Assembly: GCF_000239275.1 (NCBI RefSeq)
Contig: NZ_JH417616.1
Span: 473-43,485, forward strand
From: Megasphaera geminata F0357
Lineage (GTDB): Bacteria; Bacillota; Negativicutes; Veillonellales; Megasphaeraceae
Reading direction: 5' to 3'
DNA: 43,013 nt
The notes under the pieces were generated by a model. The model ran no database searches. It had not been told where the DNA came from and saw only the letters and a list, made by a program, of their open reading frames with translations. Both the position numbers and the translations under genes were made by a program. Numbering within the stretch: the first letter of the stretch is position 1; the number at the start of each line of letters is the position of its first letter. Of this stretch, positions 1 through 10,130 are shown piece after piece.

Positions 1-3000
1 CGAAGTCCGTACGGTTCTGCCCGTAGTCCACGGATAGGGACGCCCTGTTGCCGAAACGGTACCTGGCACCGACGCCGATGACGTTGGCGAGCGTGTCGAA
101 GGAGGCAACGTCATTTCCGCCGCCGTTAGCGGCCAAATAATCATGCCTGTCGTCGTTAATAGAGCGCAGGTACCAGGCGGCAAGGCCGAGATTCGGCGTA
201 AGTTCATGGCGCGCCTGCACGTAGAAAGCCTGCCGCAGTGCCGGGATCTGATCCTGTTCGAGGACGGTTCCCGTCGTCCTGACGATCTTCCCGACTACAT
301 TGCCCAGTCCTTCACGCGGCAATTCGGTACCGTCTTCGACCCCTTCCTGCAACGTCCACTTAATCGCATCCCAATAATACTCTACGAGATTGCTGACGCT
401 CGGATTGATTTTCCCCGCTTCATGCCGAAACTTAGGATTAACTCCCTGATAATCGTCAGGCAGGGAATTGATCCACGCGCCGATCATATCGTAGGCATTT
501 TGCCGATATTCGGCAAGAGGAGTAATCATTTCATTATTAAAACTACTATAAAGATGATATTGGCTGCGTATGGACTTGTTCAATGCCCCTTGCAGGTCAT
601 CATAGGCAACGGAGTCCTCAGTCCCATAGGTTTCGATCTGCTTTTTGAACCAATCCTTAAGATAAGCGGCATAAGACGGATAGTCCAACGCGGAACGTTC
701 AAATGAACCGGTATTTAGTTGTATGTTCGTAGTATGTGTACGGATGTGCTCGCCAGTTATATCTTTATATTTATAGGTAATGGAAGGGCCCGCTATATTA
801 TTTTGCAACACCCCATTTATATAATCATCTCGAATTGTCACATCGGGATACGCACGTTTTACAATATCATACATACGCCCGACAACGGCCTGCTGTTCCG
901 CCTGCGTCTGCGCACGTTTGAGCTGGTCATAGAAGCTGTCCGGATTGGCCGGGTCCATTCCGGGCGTTGTAATGAACTCATTCACCGTCGGCGCCCGGTA
1001 GAAGGCCTTCGTCGTCGCGTGCGTATACGCCGAGTCGGCAATGCTCGTACTGCGGCGGAAGTCGCCGTAACCCAGGCGCACCTGCGTGCGCCTGCCCGTC
1101 CAGACGGCGCGCCCGCCGTCGTATTCCTTGCCGAACCAGTAGCCCGTCACGCCCATAGGCTCGGTCAGCCGGCCGAGGGAAAAGTCCCAGTTCTTTGCAT
1201 GGCGCGTAATATCCGCCGTGTCGAGCCGCACATGATTCAGCCCCTTGGTCTCGGACGCGTCCGTACGCGTGTCCACACCTGCCGTACTTGCGGCGCTCCC
1301 GAGTACGCGGATATTCGTATTCTCGCCGATCCTCGCATCGACGCCGACGCGCAGGCGCTGCTCGAAGCCGTGCTCCGCCTTTTCCAGGTAGTTCTTGTAG
1401 GCGCTGCCGATGGTTGAAGACGGGGTGGTACGCGCCTTAGCGGGTTTTATCTTTCCCGTGAAGCTGTTCCAGCGCCCCCGGTAGTCGCCCGTGACACGCA
1501 CGCCCGGCTCCTTCTCTACATTAAAGGGCGGGACGATGAAGCGCTGTGCCTTTGCAAGTCGGGCATCGTTCGCCTCCGTGCGCGCCGCGCGTTCCTCCGC
1601 CGTCAATTCCCGCGTCTCTCTGTCCGCGCCGAATTTCAGATTCACGCCGAGACGGTAGACGCGCTCCTGGAAGGCCCGATCATCGTCGCGATGGTTGAAA
1701 ATATTGTCGATGCCGATGTAGGCGCTCGAACCCTTGTCGAAGTCCTTCTGTACGAGGAAGTTCCAGATGCCGAACGTCTTTTTCTTGTACGTCTGCGTAC
1801 CGCCCTCATGGAAGTTCGTCCGCCACTTATCCTGCACGCCGTCCCAGTCGAGATAGTTGCCGTTGTTGGCGACGCTGTTGCTGTCGAGCATGTGGAGGTA
1901 GTAGTTGCCCCAGAGGGTGGCGCGCCAGCCTTTATTCTCATAGGTGACGCCGAGGTCGATTTTATGCTGCGGGCGGTCGAGGAGCTGCCGCGGCATGTCC
2001 GGATCGCTCTTATTGATCGCGTGGAGGTAGGTGTAGCCGAGCTTTGCCGACCAGTGCCGGTCAAAGCGGCGGTTGTACTCGGCTTCAAATCCCGTGATCT
2101 GTGCCTTGCCGATATTTTTAAAGCTGTAGATCATATCGGGTGGGAAGATCCAGCGACTGCCGTCTACATCCGCCTCGGGATGGAAATCCATCAGATAGCC
2201 CGTGAAGTACGTCGTCATATAGTCGGTGATGCGGTTGTGGAAGGCGCTCACGCGGTAGCTGTCCCTGCCGTCCCGGCTCTCTCCTTCAAGCCCGATGTCG
2301 AAGTTCACGGACTTCTCCGGCTTCAGGTCGGAGTTGCCGACCCAGTAGTAGCCGAGACGGGAGCGATCGTCTCCCACCGGTGCGCCCGCGTACATCTCCC
2401 AGTTGTAGTAGAGCTCACCCATGCCCGGTTCGGTGTAGCCCGTGCCGCATTAGCCTTGAAGCGGCGGTTCGGTTTGCCGCCGAGGTGATGCGTCAGGCCG
2501 AGATTGAAGGTGGCGTGCGTGCCGAAGAGGCTGCTGTGGTCGAGGCGCAGGATCGGCGCAAGCAGGGTACGGTCACTCACCTGCAAGGTGTCCTGCAGGA
2601 AAACATACTGCTTCTTGATCTCCGCCATGCCGACTGTCTGCCGGTTCTGACGTGCATAGTATTCGTCGTTAAAGGCTCTGCCGTGCCAATTCATTGTATG
2701 ACCCGTAGCTTTACGAATCTCCTCCGACCTGTAATAAAAATTGACTGCCATTTCCGGGCTGAGTGTCATGCCTGCCAAATAACTGTTTGCCGGATCCGCC
2801 AGCAGCTCATTGCCGAATGCCGCACGCCGCGCCGCAACGTCGGCAGGAGTGTCCGGGGATTGGTAATTGTACTTTAAGAATTCCTCGTAAGTGAACTGCG
2901 GTATTAAATTCTTGCCGCCCCCATCCTTGTGTCCGTACCATTCATACTCATTGTCGTACTTCGGCACACCCGCCGCATTGCGCGTCATGGCATAGTCATG

Positions 3001-4266
3001 CACAAGCGACAGCGGCGACGTTTTTCCGTTCGGCGTCCAGAGATTTTTGTCGTAGTCCCACGGGTCGACGGCGCGCGTATACGTACGGGGCGCGTTCTTG
3101 AGGCGGCTGCCCTCGCCCTTTTCCTGTATGAAGCCGACGCCGTACGAGAGAAGGTGCGCGTCGCCGAGCTGCGTATTGGCCGACGCCTTCAGGCTCCACT
3201 GTCTGTGCTTGATGTTGTCGACGTAGTTGAGGATGTTCGTGCCCATATAGGCGCGGTTGGCCACATAGGAGGTAAGCGTAATATCGTCCTCGTGCATCTT
3301 CGCGTAGTCGAAATCGACCTTCCAGTCCGATGCGCCGCCGCGCCCCGTGTACGACAGGCGGTACGTATCGCGATCGAGCGTGCGCTTGAAATGCTGCTGC
3401 GGCTCGAAGAAGGAGTTGGAATGCTTCACGTAGCGGTTCATGTCTTCGTCGACATGGTCGAGCCCCAAGGAAACGCTGTGGTTCCTGTCGATGTCGTAGG
3501 AGGCAAGAAGCCCGATGTTCTTGATGTCGCCGTAGTAGCGCAGCGAGTTACGTATGGCCGTATCGTCGCTCAGCGTAAAGTCCGTCTCGCCGTAGACGGG
3601 CAGGACATTGCGCCTGCCGCCGTAGGCCGCCACGCGCAGCTTGCCTACCTGCCCCGAGTCCGCCCGCAGGAAGAAGTTCGTATAGGGAAAGAGGTCGCCG
3701 TCCCCCTTTATGCGACGCCCTTCGAGGTTCACCTGCAGCCCCGCTTTCTTTGCCGCCGCTTTCGTGATGACGTTAATGACGCCGCCGATGGCGTCGGCGC
3801 CGTACTTCGCGCTCGCCGCACCGCGGATGATCTCGATGCGCTCCACGTTCTCCGTGCCGAGCCGCTGCAGCTCGTCACCTGCACCCGTGTATTTCGCAAA
3901 GTCGCCCATAACGGGCTGCCCGTCCACGAGGATCAGGGTGTGTCGCGGTTCGGCGCCGCGGATGGACACGCCGACGCGCCCCATGGCGTCGACGGTCCGC
4001 GTCATGCCCGTCTCGTCGAAGATGATGTCCTCCACGGACTTGGCCTGTTTCTTCGCAATGTCCTCTTTGGTGATAACCGTCGTAGACTGCGATTCGGACT
4101 TGGCCGCTTCTTTAGTCGCGTTGACCTTAACGACAATGTCCCCCGTTTCGACCCGATTGTCCCCCCCCTGCGGACTGTCCGCCGCACAGACGGGCAGGCT
4201 CAGCCAGGTAAAGACGGCACAGGCCAGCAGCGCATGCCGCCCGCACCGCCGTACAGACTCGTTCAT
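1..4266 (-). CDS. TonB-dependent outer-membrane receptor with C-terminal second barrel-like domain (partial, frameshifted)
   Basis: Outer-membrane receptor for energy-coupled uptake of a ligand such as a siderophore, cobalamin or haem; the ligand cannot be told from the sequence. The start has a strong ribosome site (GGGAGG) and a signal peptide ending near VCA-AD (residue ~28). A plausible TonB box (DIVVKV) follows, then a plug domain (about residues 55-175) with SIRG, LVDGQP and IERIEIIRGAASAKYGADAIGGVINV-like features, as in the CirA/BtuB type. The first barrel ends near base 1630 (RLGVNLKFGAD), about residue 879. Reading continues without a stop through a charged linker into a further ~500 residues with porin-like strands (FEQRLRVGVDARIGENTNIRV, GVGARYRFGNRASLSVDYG) and runs off the left edge. 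A one-base deletion near 2443-2450 breaks the frame; the sense resumes at once (GTGYTEPGMGELYYNWEMY). At least 1420 residues, far longer than a usual receptor (650-900). Confidence 0.9.
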
Positions 4267-4329
4267 AATTTTTTCCTCCCTCGTTTATGTTTTATATGTA
4301 TGCAGATATGTACTAAATTATGAGTACTG

Positions 4330-4348
4330 TTATCATTATATATAATAA
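4330..4348. promoter_or_regulatory. Possible Fur-like operator upstream of the receptor gene
   Basis: A 19-base AT-rich imperfect palindrome (TTATCATTATATATAATAA) lies about 65 bases before the receptor start, and 12 of 19 positions match its own reverse complement. It resembles the Fur consensus GATAATGATAATCATTATC only partly and sits in a very AT-rich stretch, so chance is a real possibility. A TATAAT overlaps it on the minus strand. The rest of 4267-4490 shows nothing clear. Confidence 0.25.
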
Positions 4349-4490
4349 AAAAAGTTATCCTCTATTTTCCACTCCATTCGGACCGAAAATAATCCGTTTA
4401 GACAAAAATCAACGATATGCTATACGAATTATGCATTATATATCCATAAATAAGCGCAAAATATTATCTTACCGGCAGCATTCCGTGCAC

Positions 4491-4526
4491 AAAAAAACAC
4501 TTCCCGCCGGGGGAAGTGTTTTTTAC
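4491..4526 (-). terminator. Rho-independent terminator after dapA
   Basis: A stem of about 12 bp (AAAACACTTCCC / GGGAAGTGTTTT) with a short GC-rich loop, flanked by T runs on both strands. It lies 15 bases past the dapA stop and would end the dapB-asd-dapA transcript; it is also usable in the opposite direction. Confidence 0.85.
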
Positions 4527-4540
4527 CGGGTTTTAACGCT

Positions 4541-5434
4541 CTATTTTCCGAGAATACCCGCATTTTTCATCATTTTTTCCAGAAAAGCCATGACTTCATA
4601 GCTTGCGTTTACCATGGGCAGGCGGAAAACATTGTCGGAAATGAGGCCGAGCATCTTGCAGCATTCTTTTATCGGTATCGGATTCACGGTCGTAAAAATG
4701 CCGGTCATGACATCAATATACTGCTGATGCAGGGCCGTCGCTTCTTTCATATTTCCGTCCTTGCAGTTCTGGACGATGGCATTCATTTCTTTGCCGATAA
4801 GGTGGGAAACCACACTGATGACGCCCGTGCCGCCGACAGCCGTCATAGGCAGGGTCAGGGAATCGTCACCGCTGTAGACATGGAAATTCTCACCCGTATC
4901 GCGGGCGATGACGGCGGCCGCTTCGAGGTCGCCGCCGGCTTCTTTGATACCGACGATACGGGGAAATTCTTTTGCCAGCCGAATTACCGTTTCGGGCAGG
5001 ATCTTACCGCCCGTCCTGCCCGGCACATTATAGATGATGACAGGCAGCCTGCACGCCTTGGCAACGGCTGCAAAGTGGGCATAGCAACCGTCCTGATTCG
5101 GCTTATTATAATACGGCACAATGGCGAGCAGGCAGTCGACGCCCGTTTCTTCGGCCTGTCTGGCAAATTCGACAGTCGTCGCCGTGTTATTGGAGCCGAC
5201 GTTGGCTATGATGAGGGCTTTGTCCCCGTATTCTTCGGCGGCAAACCGGAAGAGCCTCAATTTTTCTTTTTCCGTAAGCGTAGCCCCTTCGCCGGTCGTA
5301 CCGCCGATAAGAAGGCCGTCCGAACCGTTGGCGAGAAGGTGCCCGGCCAACGAATCAAAATCTTCGAAGTTGATGTTGCCGTCTGCATAAAAGGGCGTCA
5401 CCATAGCAGTAATGACATTTCCGAACGTTAACAT
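4541..5434 (-). CDS. dapA: 4-hydroxy-tetrahydrodipicolinate synthase
   Basis: Cytoplasmic TIM-barrel aldolase that condenses pyruvate with aspartate semialdehyde, the first step specific to lysine and meso-diaminopimelate. The 297-residue product has the expected length. Visible active-site residues are Thr46/Thr47 in GGTTGEG, Tyr135 and Arg140 in IIYNVPGR, and the Schiff-base Lys164 in VGIKEAGGD. The frame stays open upstream, but the start at MLTFGNVITAMVTPF is preferred because it matches the family N-terminus and has GGAGTG eight bases before the ATG. The gene follows asd by 14 bases and is the last of the dapB-asd-dapA operon. Confidence 0.97.
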   Translation of the reverse strand: MLTFGNVITAMVTPFYADGNINFEDFDSLAGHLLANGSDGLLIGGTTGEGATLTEKEKLRLFRFAAEEYGDKALIIANVGSNNTATTVEFARQAEETGVDCLLAIVPYYNKPNQDGCYAHFAAVAKACRLPVIIYNVPGRTGGKILPETVIRLAKEFPRIVGIKEAGGDLEAAAVIARDTGENFHVYSGDDSLTLPMTAVGGTGVISVVSHLIGKEMNAIVQNCKDGNMKEATALHQQYIDVMTGIFTTVNPIPIKECCKMLGLISDNVFRLPMVNASYEVMAFLEKMMKNAGILGK

Positions 5435-5448
5435 GAAATCACTCCTTT

Positions 5449-6483
5449 TTAACCAGCATGTCCAATTATATACTCGGCAATCTGCAGCGCGTTGAGCGCC
5501 GCGCCCTTGCGGATCTGATCGCCCGATACCCAAAGGTTCACGGCCCTGGGGTTAAACAAATCCTTACGGATACGTCCTACATATACATCGTATTTCTCCG
5601 CTGTGTATAAGGGCATGGGATATTCCATCGCGGCAAGGTCATCCTGTACCTGCGCGCCCGGGAACGCGGCGATGGCCCTGCGGATCTCATCAACGGATAA
5701 TTCCCGTTCCGTTTCCGCATAAACGGCTTCGGCATGGCTGCGGAAGACAGGCACGCGAACGGTCGTCGGCGATACGGCAACGGTATCATTATGAAGGATT
5801 TTATGTGTCTCCTTAACCAGCTTCATTTCCTCTTTTGAATAGTCGTTATCAAGGAAGACGTCGATATGCGGCAAGAGGTTGAAGGCAATGGGATAATGTT
5901 TGTCAAGGCTTTTCGTCGGCAAGACTTCGGCAACCGGCTCTTCGCCGTTCATATACGCCTCGACCTGCTTCTTCAGTTCGTCAATCCCTTCTTTGCCGGC
6001 GCCCGACACGGCCTGGTACGTGCTGACGACGATCTTCGTAATCGGCGACAGGTCGTAAATCGGTTTCAGCGCCATGAGCATGATAATGGTAGAACAGTTC
6101 GGGTTGGCAATAATCCCCTTATGTCCGGCAATATCTTCCGGATTTACTTCGGGAATGACCAGGGGCACGTCCGGGTCCATGCGGAACGCACTGGAATTAT
6201 CGATGACGACACAGCCGCGCTTAACCGCTTCGGGAGCAAGTTCCCTGCTGATCGAGCCGCCTGCAAACAAGCCGATGTCGACGCCTGCGAACGATTCCGG
6301 CCGGGCTTCTTCCACGGTGTATGCCTTGCCGTTTACGGTGAGCGTTTTGCCGGCCGAACGCCGGGAGGCGAGAAGCTTCAGCTCACGGTACGGAAAATCC
6401 CGTTCTTCCATCAACCTGATAAATTCCTGTCCGACCGCGCCTGTGGCGCCTAAAACGGCTACAACCGGTTTCTTTGCATGCAT
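5449..6483 (-). CDS. asd: Aspartate-semialdehyde dehydrogenase
   Basis: NADP-dependent reductive dephosphorylation of aspartyl phosphate to aspartate semialdehyde, the branch-point substrate that DapA uses. The 344-residue product shows the nucleotide-binding GATGAVG at residues 12-18 and the catalytic Cys130 in ANPNCST; the length is typical. The start has GGGG at suitable spacing. It lies between dapB (24 bases upstream) and dapA (14 bases downstream), so the three genes probably share one transcript and together make tetrahydrodipicolinate. Confidence 0.97.
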   Translation of the reverse strand: MHAKKPVVAVLGATGAVGQEFIRLMEERDFPYRELKLLASRRSAGKTLTVNGKAYTVEEARPESFAGVDIGLFAGGSISRELAPEAVKRGCVVIDNSSAFRMDPDVPLVIPEVNPEDIAGHKGIIANPNCSTIIMLMALKPIYDLSPITKIVVSTYQAVSGAGKEGIDELKKQVEAYMNGEEPVAEVLPTKSLDKHYPIAFNLLPHIDVFLDNDYSKEEMKLVKETHKILHNDTVAVSPTTVRVPVFRSHAEAVYAETERELSVDEIRRAIAAFPGAQVQDDLAAMEYPMPLYTAEKYDVYVGRIRKDLFNPRAVNLWVSGDQIRKGAALNALQIAEYIIGHAG

Positions 6484-6507
6484 AATAAAAATCCCCTTTG
6501 AACTGAT

Positions 6508-7305
6508 TTATAAGTAATTTTCCAACCCGAAGGTTAGCCCTTTGCGGGAAGAGACCTTTTTTACCGCCAGGATAACGCCGGGCATGAACGATTTCCTGTC
6601 GAGTGAATCGTGGCGTACCGTCAGAATTTCACCGTACCCGCCGAAGAGGACTTCCTGGTGGGCCACATAACCGGGCAGGCGCACGCTGTGTACGGGAACG
6701 GCCTGCACGGAGGCGCCGCGGGCACCCTCCAGGCTTTCACGGGTCCTGTCGGGGGCCGGTACGGCGCCGGCTTTTCTGCGGGCCGCCGCGATTTTATCGG
6801 CGGTCATGACGGCCGTACCGGACGGCGCGTCGAGTTTATTGTTGTGATGCAGCTCGATGATCTCCGCGTCGGGAAAATACGCGGCAATGTCCGCGGACAC
6901 TTTCATCAGCAGGACGGCGCCGATAGAGAAATTCGGCGCGATGAAAAGGCTTGTATCCCCGCGTTTTGCTTCTTCACCCAATTCTTCGCGCTGTTTTTCC
7001 GTAAGACCCGTCGTGCCGACGACAATATCGACGCCGTGGGCAATACAGGTTTTTACATTGCCGTAAACGGCCTGCGGCGTCGTAAAATCAACGACGACAT
7101 CGGGCTTCAGCTCATCGACGGCCGTCCCCAGCCCTGCACGGACGGCAAGTCCCAGGGCGCCGATGCCGGCAATTTCACCCAGGTCTTCGCCTATATGGGA
7201 AATACTGACGCCGCCGACGAGTTCCAGCTCGTTATCCGCCACGACGGCTTTGACGACCTGACTGCCCATTCTGCCGTCAGCGCCGTTTACGAGTACACGA
7301 ATCAT
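6508..7305 (-). CDS. dapB: 4-hydroxy-tetrahydrodipicolinate reductase
   Basis: Reduces the DapA product to tetrahydrodipicolinate with NAD(P)H. The 265-residue protein has the Rossmann motif GADGRMG (residues 8-14), VVGTTG near 96-100, and the family signature ELHHNNKLDAPSGTA (151-165), which holds the catalytic His and Lys. The start has GGAGGAG seven bases before the ATG. First gene of the dapB-asd-dapA operon, with a clear promoter just upstream. Confidence 0.97.
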   Translation of the reverse strand: MIRVLVNGADGRMGSQVVKAVVADNELELVGGVSISHIGEDLGEIAGIGALGLAVRAGLGTAVDELKPDVVVDFTTPQAVYGNVKTCIAHGVDIVVGTTGLTEKQREELGEEAKRGDTSLFIAPNFSIGAVLLMKVSADIAAYFPDAEIIELHHNNKLDAPSGTAVMTADKIAAARRKAGAVPAPDRTRESLEGARGASVQAVPVHSVRLPGYVAHQEVLFGGYGEILTVRHDSLDRKSFMPGVILAVKKVSSRKGLTFGLENYL

Positions 7306-7345
7306 AGTAACACTCCTCCGCTGAATTGACTCTATATTTGTTTTT

Positions 7346-7374
7346 ATGATATATTTTTATTTTTATGACGTCAA
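7346..7374 (-). promoter_or_regulatory. Sigma-70 type promoter for dapB-asd-dapA
   Basis: On the minus strand TTGACG (7374-7369) is followed after exactly 17 bases by TATCAT (7351-7346), about 40 bases before the dapB start. The predicted leader is only ~33 bases, so there is no room for a lysine riboswitch. Confidence 0.75.
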
Positions 7375-7406
7375 GGAAGAGAATTGTATACATAAATGAC
7401 GGCATT

Positions 7407-9092
7407 TCAATTATCGGACTTAACTTTTTTTATCAGCTCTGCCGCCGCCCGGAGCCCCGCTTCGGTCGTGTCATTGCCGGAAAACATGCGGGCGATTTCA
7501 GCGACGTGGGCCGTTTTGTCGAGTTCACGCACGGCGGTGACGGTACGGCCGTCCCTTTCTTCCTTGCGAAGTGAGAAATGGCTGTCCGCAATGGCCGCCG
7601 TCTGCGGCAGATGGGTAATACAAAAGACCTGCCCCGTCCTGCCGAGTTTGCCGATGTGCGCGGCGACCTGCAACCCCGTCTGCCCGCTGACGCCGACATC
7701 GATTTCATCAAAAATAACGGTCCGATCCGTACCGCCTTCACGGAAAATCGTCTTTAACGCCAAGGCGATACGCGACACTTCACCGCCTGACGCGACTTCG
7801 GCCAGGGGCCGTTCCGCTTCGCCGCGGTTGGCGGAAAAGTAGAGTTCCGCCGAGGCCGCCCCGACAGGCGTAATGTCCGTCATCGGTTCAATACGAAACG
7901 AAATGCGGCTTTTTTCCAGGCCCAGGCGATGTAAGGCGGCCTCCGTCTCTTCCCGGAACCGGGCCGCCCCTTCGCAGCGGGCCCGGAAAAGTTCAGCCGC
8001 GCTGTCGCGGAGTTCCGTTTCCTTGCGGGCGATCTGCTTTTTTAACGCGGCCGCCGTCTTCCCCGAATCGCTCAGTTTATCCCGTTCGGCCCTGGCCTCG
8101 GCAAGAAACCGCAGTATATCCGCTACGGTGAAGCCGTACTTGCGCTTCAGCTTCTCAATGGCGGCCAGACGGGACTGCATCCGATCGAGGGCGGCCGCGT
8201 CGAAGTCCATCCCGTCGGCATACGTCAGAAGCTCATCGCGGAGCTCTTCCAACTCATAGGAAAGGGTTTCCGCCTTTTCGGCAAGGGCCGAAAACGTGTC
8301 GTCATATGCGGCGTTTTTCAGGAGACTGCGCCGGATCTCGCCTATGCCGTCAACCATACCGGCCCGGCGCTCACCGCCTTCCAATATGAAGAGAGCGGTT
8401 TTCAGACCGTCCGTAATGTGTTCGGCATGGGAGGCGCGGCGGATATGTTCTTCCAGTGCTTCATCTTCGCCGTCTTTCAGCTTCGCCTCCTCAATTTCTT
8501 TGATCTGGAAATCAAGAACATCAAGAAGACGCGCCTTGTCGCCTTCGTCTTTTTCTAAAGCCGCCGCTTCCTCACGCAAGGTTTTCCATTCGTTATAGAG
8601 CGCAGTATACCGGAGACGGCAGGCACGTGAACGGGCCGTGAAGTTGTCGAGGAGCCGTACATGGTACGCCTTGTCGAAGATAAGACGGCTGTCATACTGG
8701 CCGTGAATATCGAGCAGAAAAAGGCCCAGCCTGCGGACGACAGCCTGCGGCACAACAGCCCCGTTGACGAGGCTCGTGCCCCTGCCGTTTCGCCAGAAAC
8801 GCCGCGAAACGACGATTTCCCCGTCTTCCGCCTCAATATGATGCGCTTCCAGAAACGCCTTCAGTTTTTCGTCGTGAACAGGCAAAAAAAACGCGCCTTC
8901 AACGAGAAACGCTTCCGCCCCTGTTCGGACAAAAGACGCTGATGCGCGTTTTCCTGCGAGCATACCGATGGCGTCGAGCAGGATGGACTTGCCCGCGCCC
9001 GTTTCACCGGTGAAAACGGTAACGCCGTCGGTGAAGGTCAGGTACAGCTCTTCTATTAAAGCGAAATTCTCAATGTGCAGTGATTGCAGCAT
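7407..9092 (-). CDS. recN: DNA repair protein RecN
   Basis: SMC-like ATPase of double-strand-break repair and recombination. The 561-residue product has Walker A GETGAGKS near residues 29-36, a long charged helical middle (about 150-370) that should form the coiled coil, the ABC signature EVASGGEVSR, Walker B VIFDEIDVGVSG, and a closing ITHLPQTAA motif. The length is typical. It starts three bases after the argR stop, as in many Firmicutes, and ends the long nusB-to-recN run. Confidence 0.96.
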   Translation of the reverse strand: MLQSLHIENFALIEELYLTFTDGVTVFTGETGAGKSILLDAIGMLAGKRASASFVRTGAEAFLVEGAFFLPVHDEKLKAFLEAHHIEAEDGEIVVSRRFWRNGRGTSLVNGAVVPQAVVRRLGLFLLDIHGQYDSRLIFDKAYHVRLLDNFTARSRACRLRYTALYNEWKTLREEAAALEKDEGDKARLLDVLDFQIKEIEEAKLKDGEDEALEEHIRRASHAEHITDGLKTALFILEGGERRAGMVDGIGEIRRSLLKNAAYDDTFSALAEKAETLSYELEELRDELLTYADGMDFDAAALDRMQSRLAAIEKLKRKYGFTVADILRFLAEARAERDKLSDSGKTAAALKKQIARKETELRDSAAELFRARCEGAARFREETEAALHRLGLEKSRISFRIEPMTDITPVGAASAELYFSANRGEAERPLAEVASGGEVSRIALALKTIFREGGTDRTVIFDEIDVGVSGQTGLQVAAHIGKLGRTGQVFCITHLPQTAAIADSHFSLRKEERDGRTVTAVRELDKTAHVAEIARMFSGNDTTEAGLRAAAELIKKVKSDN

Positions 9093-9095
9093 GCG

Positions 9096-9551
9096 TTATT
9101 CCTTCATCAGCGAGACGATGAGCTTTACCAGACGCGGTACGCTGTCCGGATTATTCGTAATAATCAGAATCGTATCGTCGCCTGCCACAGTACCGATAAC
9201 GTTCTCCCATTTCGCATGGTCCACCGCGGACGCGACCATGTTTGCCGAACCGGGGATGGTGTGAATGACGATTTGATTGAGGCACGAGTCCACACGCACG
9301 ATAGAGTCTTGGAATAAGCGCGCCATACGGCTTTTGGACATCAGCATGTTCTGCTCCGGAGACAGGGCATAGCGATAATGCCCGTCACTGGTCGGCACCT
9401 TGATCAGCATTAATTCCTTAATGTCCCGCGACACGGTGGCCTGCGTAACTTCAATCCCTTCTTCCTGCAGGGCCTTCGCCAGCTCTTCCTGCGTCTCAAT
9501 GGGCCGGGACTGAACAATTTCTTTGATCTTGGTGTAACGGAATCTTTTCAT
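9096..9551 (-). CDS. argR: Arginine repressor ArgR
   Basis: Arginine-dependent transcription regulator of the ArgR/AhrC family. The 151-residue product has an N-terminal winged helix (ETQEELAKALQEEGIEVTQATVSRDI) and a C-terminal oligomerisation and arginine-binding domain with GTVAGDDTILII. The start has GAGGG at good spacing. It sits between the SAM methyltransferase gene and recN. No arginine gene lies in the window, so its targets are elsewhere. Confidence 0.95.
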   Translation of the reverse strand: MKRFRYTKIKEIVQSRPIETQEELAKALQEEGIEVTQATVSRDIKELMLIKVPTSDGHYRYALSPEQNMLMSKSRMARLFQDSIVRVDSCLNQIVIHTIPGSANMVASAVDHAKWENVIGTVAGDDTILIITNNPDSVPRLVKLIVSLMKE

Positions 9552-9553
9552 GA

Positions 9554-10129
9554 CTACCCTCTCTTTTGAATAACAAACAGTACCGCCGGTTCATGAACCT
9601 GGTTGACAGGCTGCCAGCACGACACGTCGAAACATTGCTGCGGCAGTGTATGCAAAAACCGGGCGAGCTCATCTTTTTCTCTCGCACCGTCCGGGGTGCC
9701 CGGATATGCCGTTAACATAATTATCCCATTTGCAGAAATTTTATGCAAGCCCAAATCGACGGCTTTCAGTGTAGTTGCACTATCCGTATGTATAGCGCGG
9801 TTTCCGCCGGGAAGATAGCCTAAATTGAATACTATCAAATCGGGCGTTTCCTCTATTTCTTTTAATAAAATTTCATGCGAGCCCCTCTTTATAATTATAT
9901 TTTTACGGCAAAGCCCCTGTTCGGCAAGAAGGGCCCTTGTCGCCGTCAGGGCGCGCTCCTGAATATCGAAGGCGTAGAGCACGGCGTCATTTCCCATATG
10001 AGAAGCGAGAAAGGCCGTATCGCGGCCGTTGCCGCAGGTCATATCGACGAGGACACGCGCCCGTTCCGCATAGGGCTGCGCCAGGGCATGCCCGACGAAG
10101 ACGGCATTTCTGAGCGGATAAAGTTTCAT
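9554..10129 (-). CDS. mnmM: Class I SAM-dependent methyltransferase, YtqB/MnmM type
   Basis: A 191-residue methyltransferase with the SAM-binding loop DMTCGNGRDTAFLA and the later motif DLIVFNLGYLPGGNR, as in the YtqB family (Pfam rRNA methylase family PF06962). B. subtilis YtqB is reported to be MnmM, which makes mnm5s2U34 in tRNA; the same role here is inferred. The frame stays open 13 codons further upstream, inside nadK, but MKLYPLRN is preferred because its ATG lies one base after the nadK stop and fits the family start. Part of the nadK-argR-recN run. Confidence 0.8.
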   Translation of the reverse strand: MKLYPLRNAVFVGHALAQPYAERARVLVDMTCGNGRDTAFLASHMGNDAVLYAFDIQERALTATRALLAEQGLCRKNIIIKRGSHEILLKEIEETPDLIVFNLGYLPGGNRAIHTDSATTLKAVDLGLHKISANGIIMLTAYPGTPDGAREKDELARFLHTLPQQCFDVSCWQPVNQVHEPAVLFVIQKRG

Positions 10130-10130
10130 T

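Noticed and set aside
2929-4323. Long plus-strand open frame (464 codons) opposite the TonB receptor, with others at 143-706, 719-1417 and 1691-2488
   Set aside because: They are antisense shadows of a GC-rich receptor gene whose minus-strand reading has clear family motifs; no ribosome sites or known domains support the plus-strand frames.
7306-7345. Lysine riboswitch before dapB
   Set aside because: The promoter leaves a leader of only about 33 bases, far too short.
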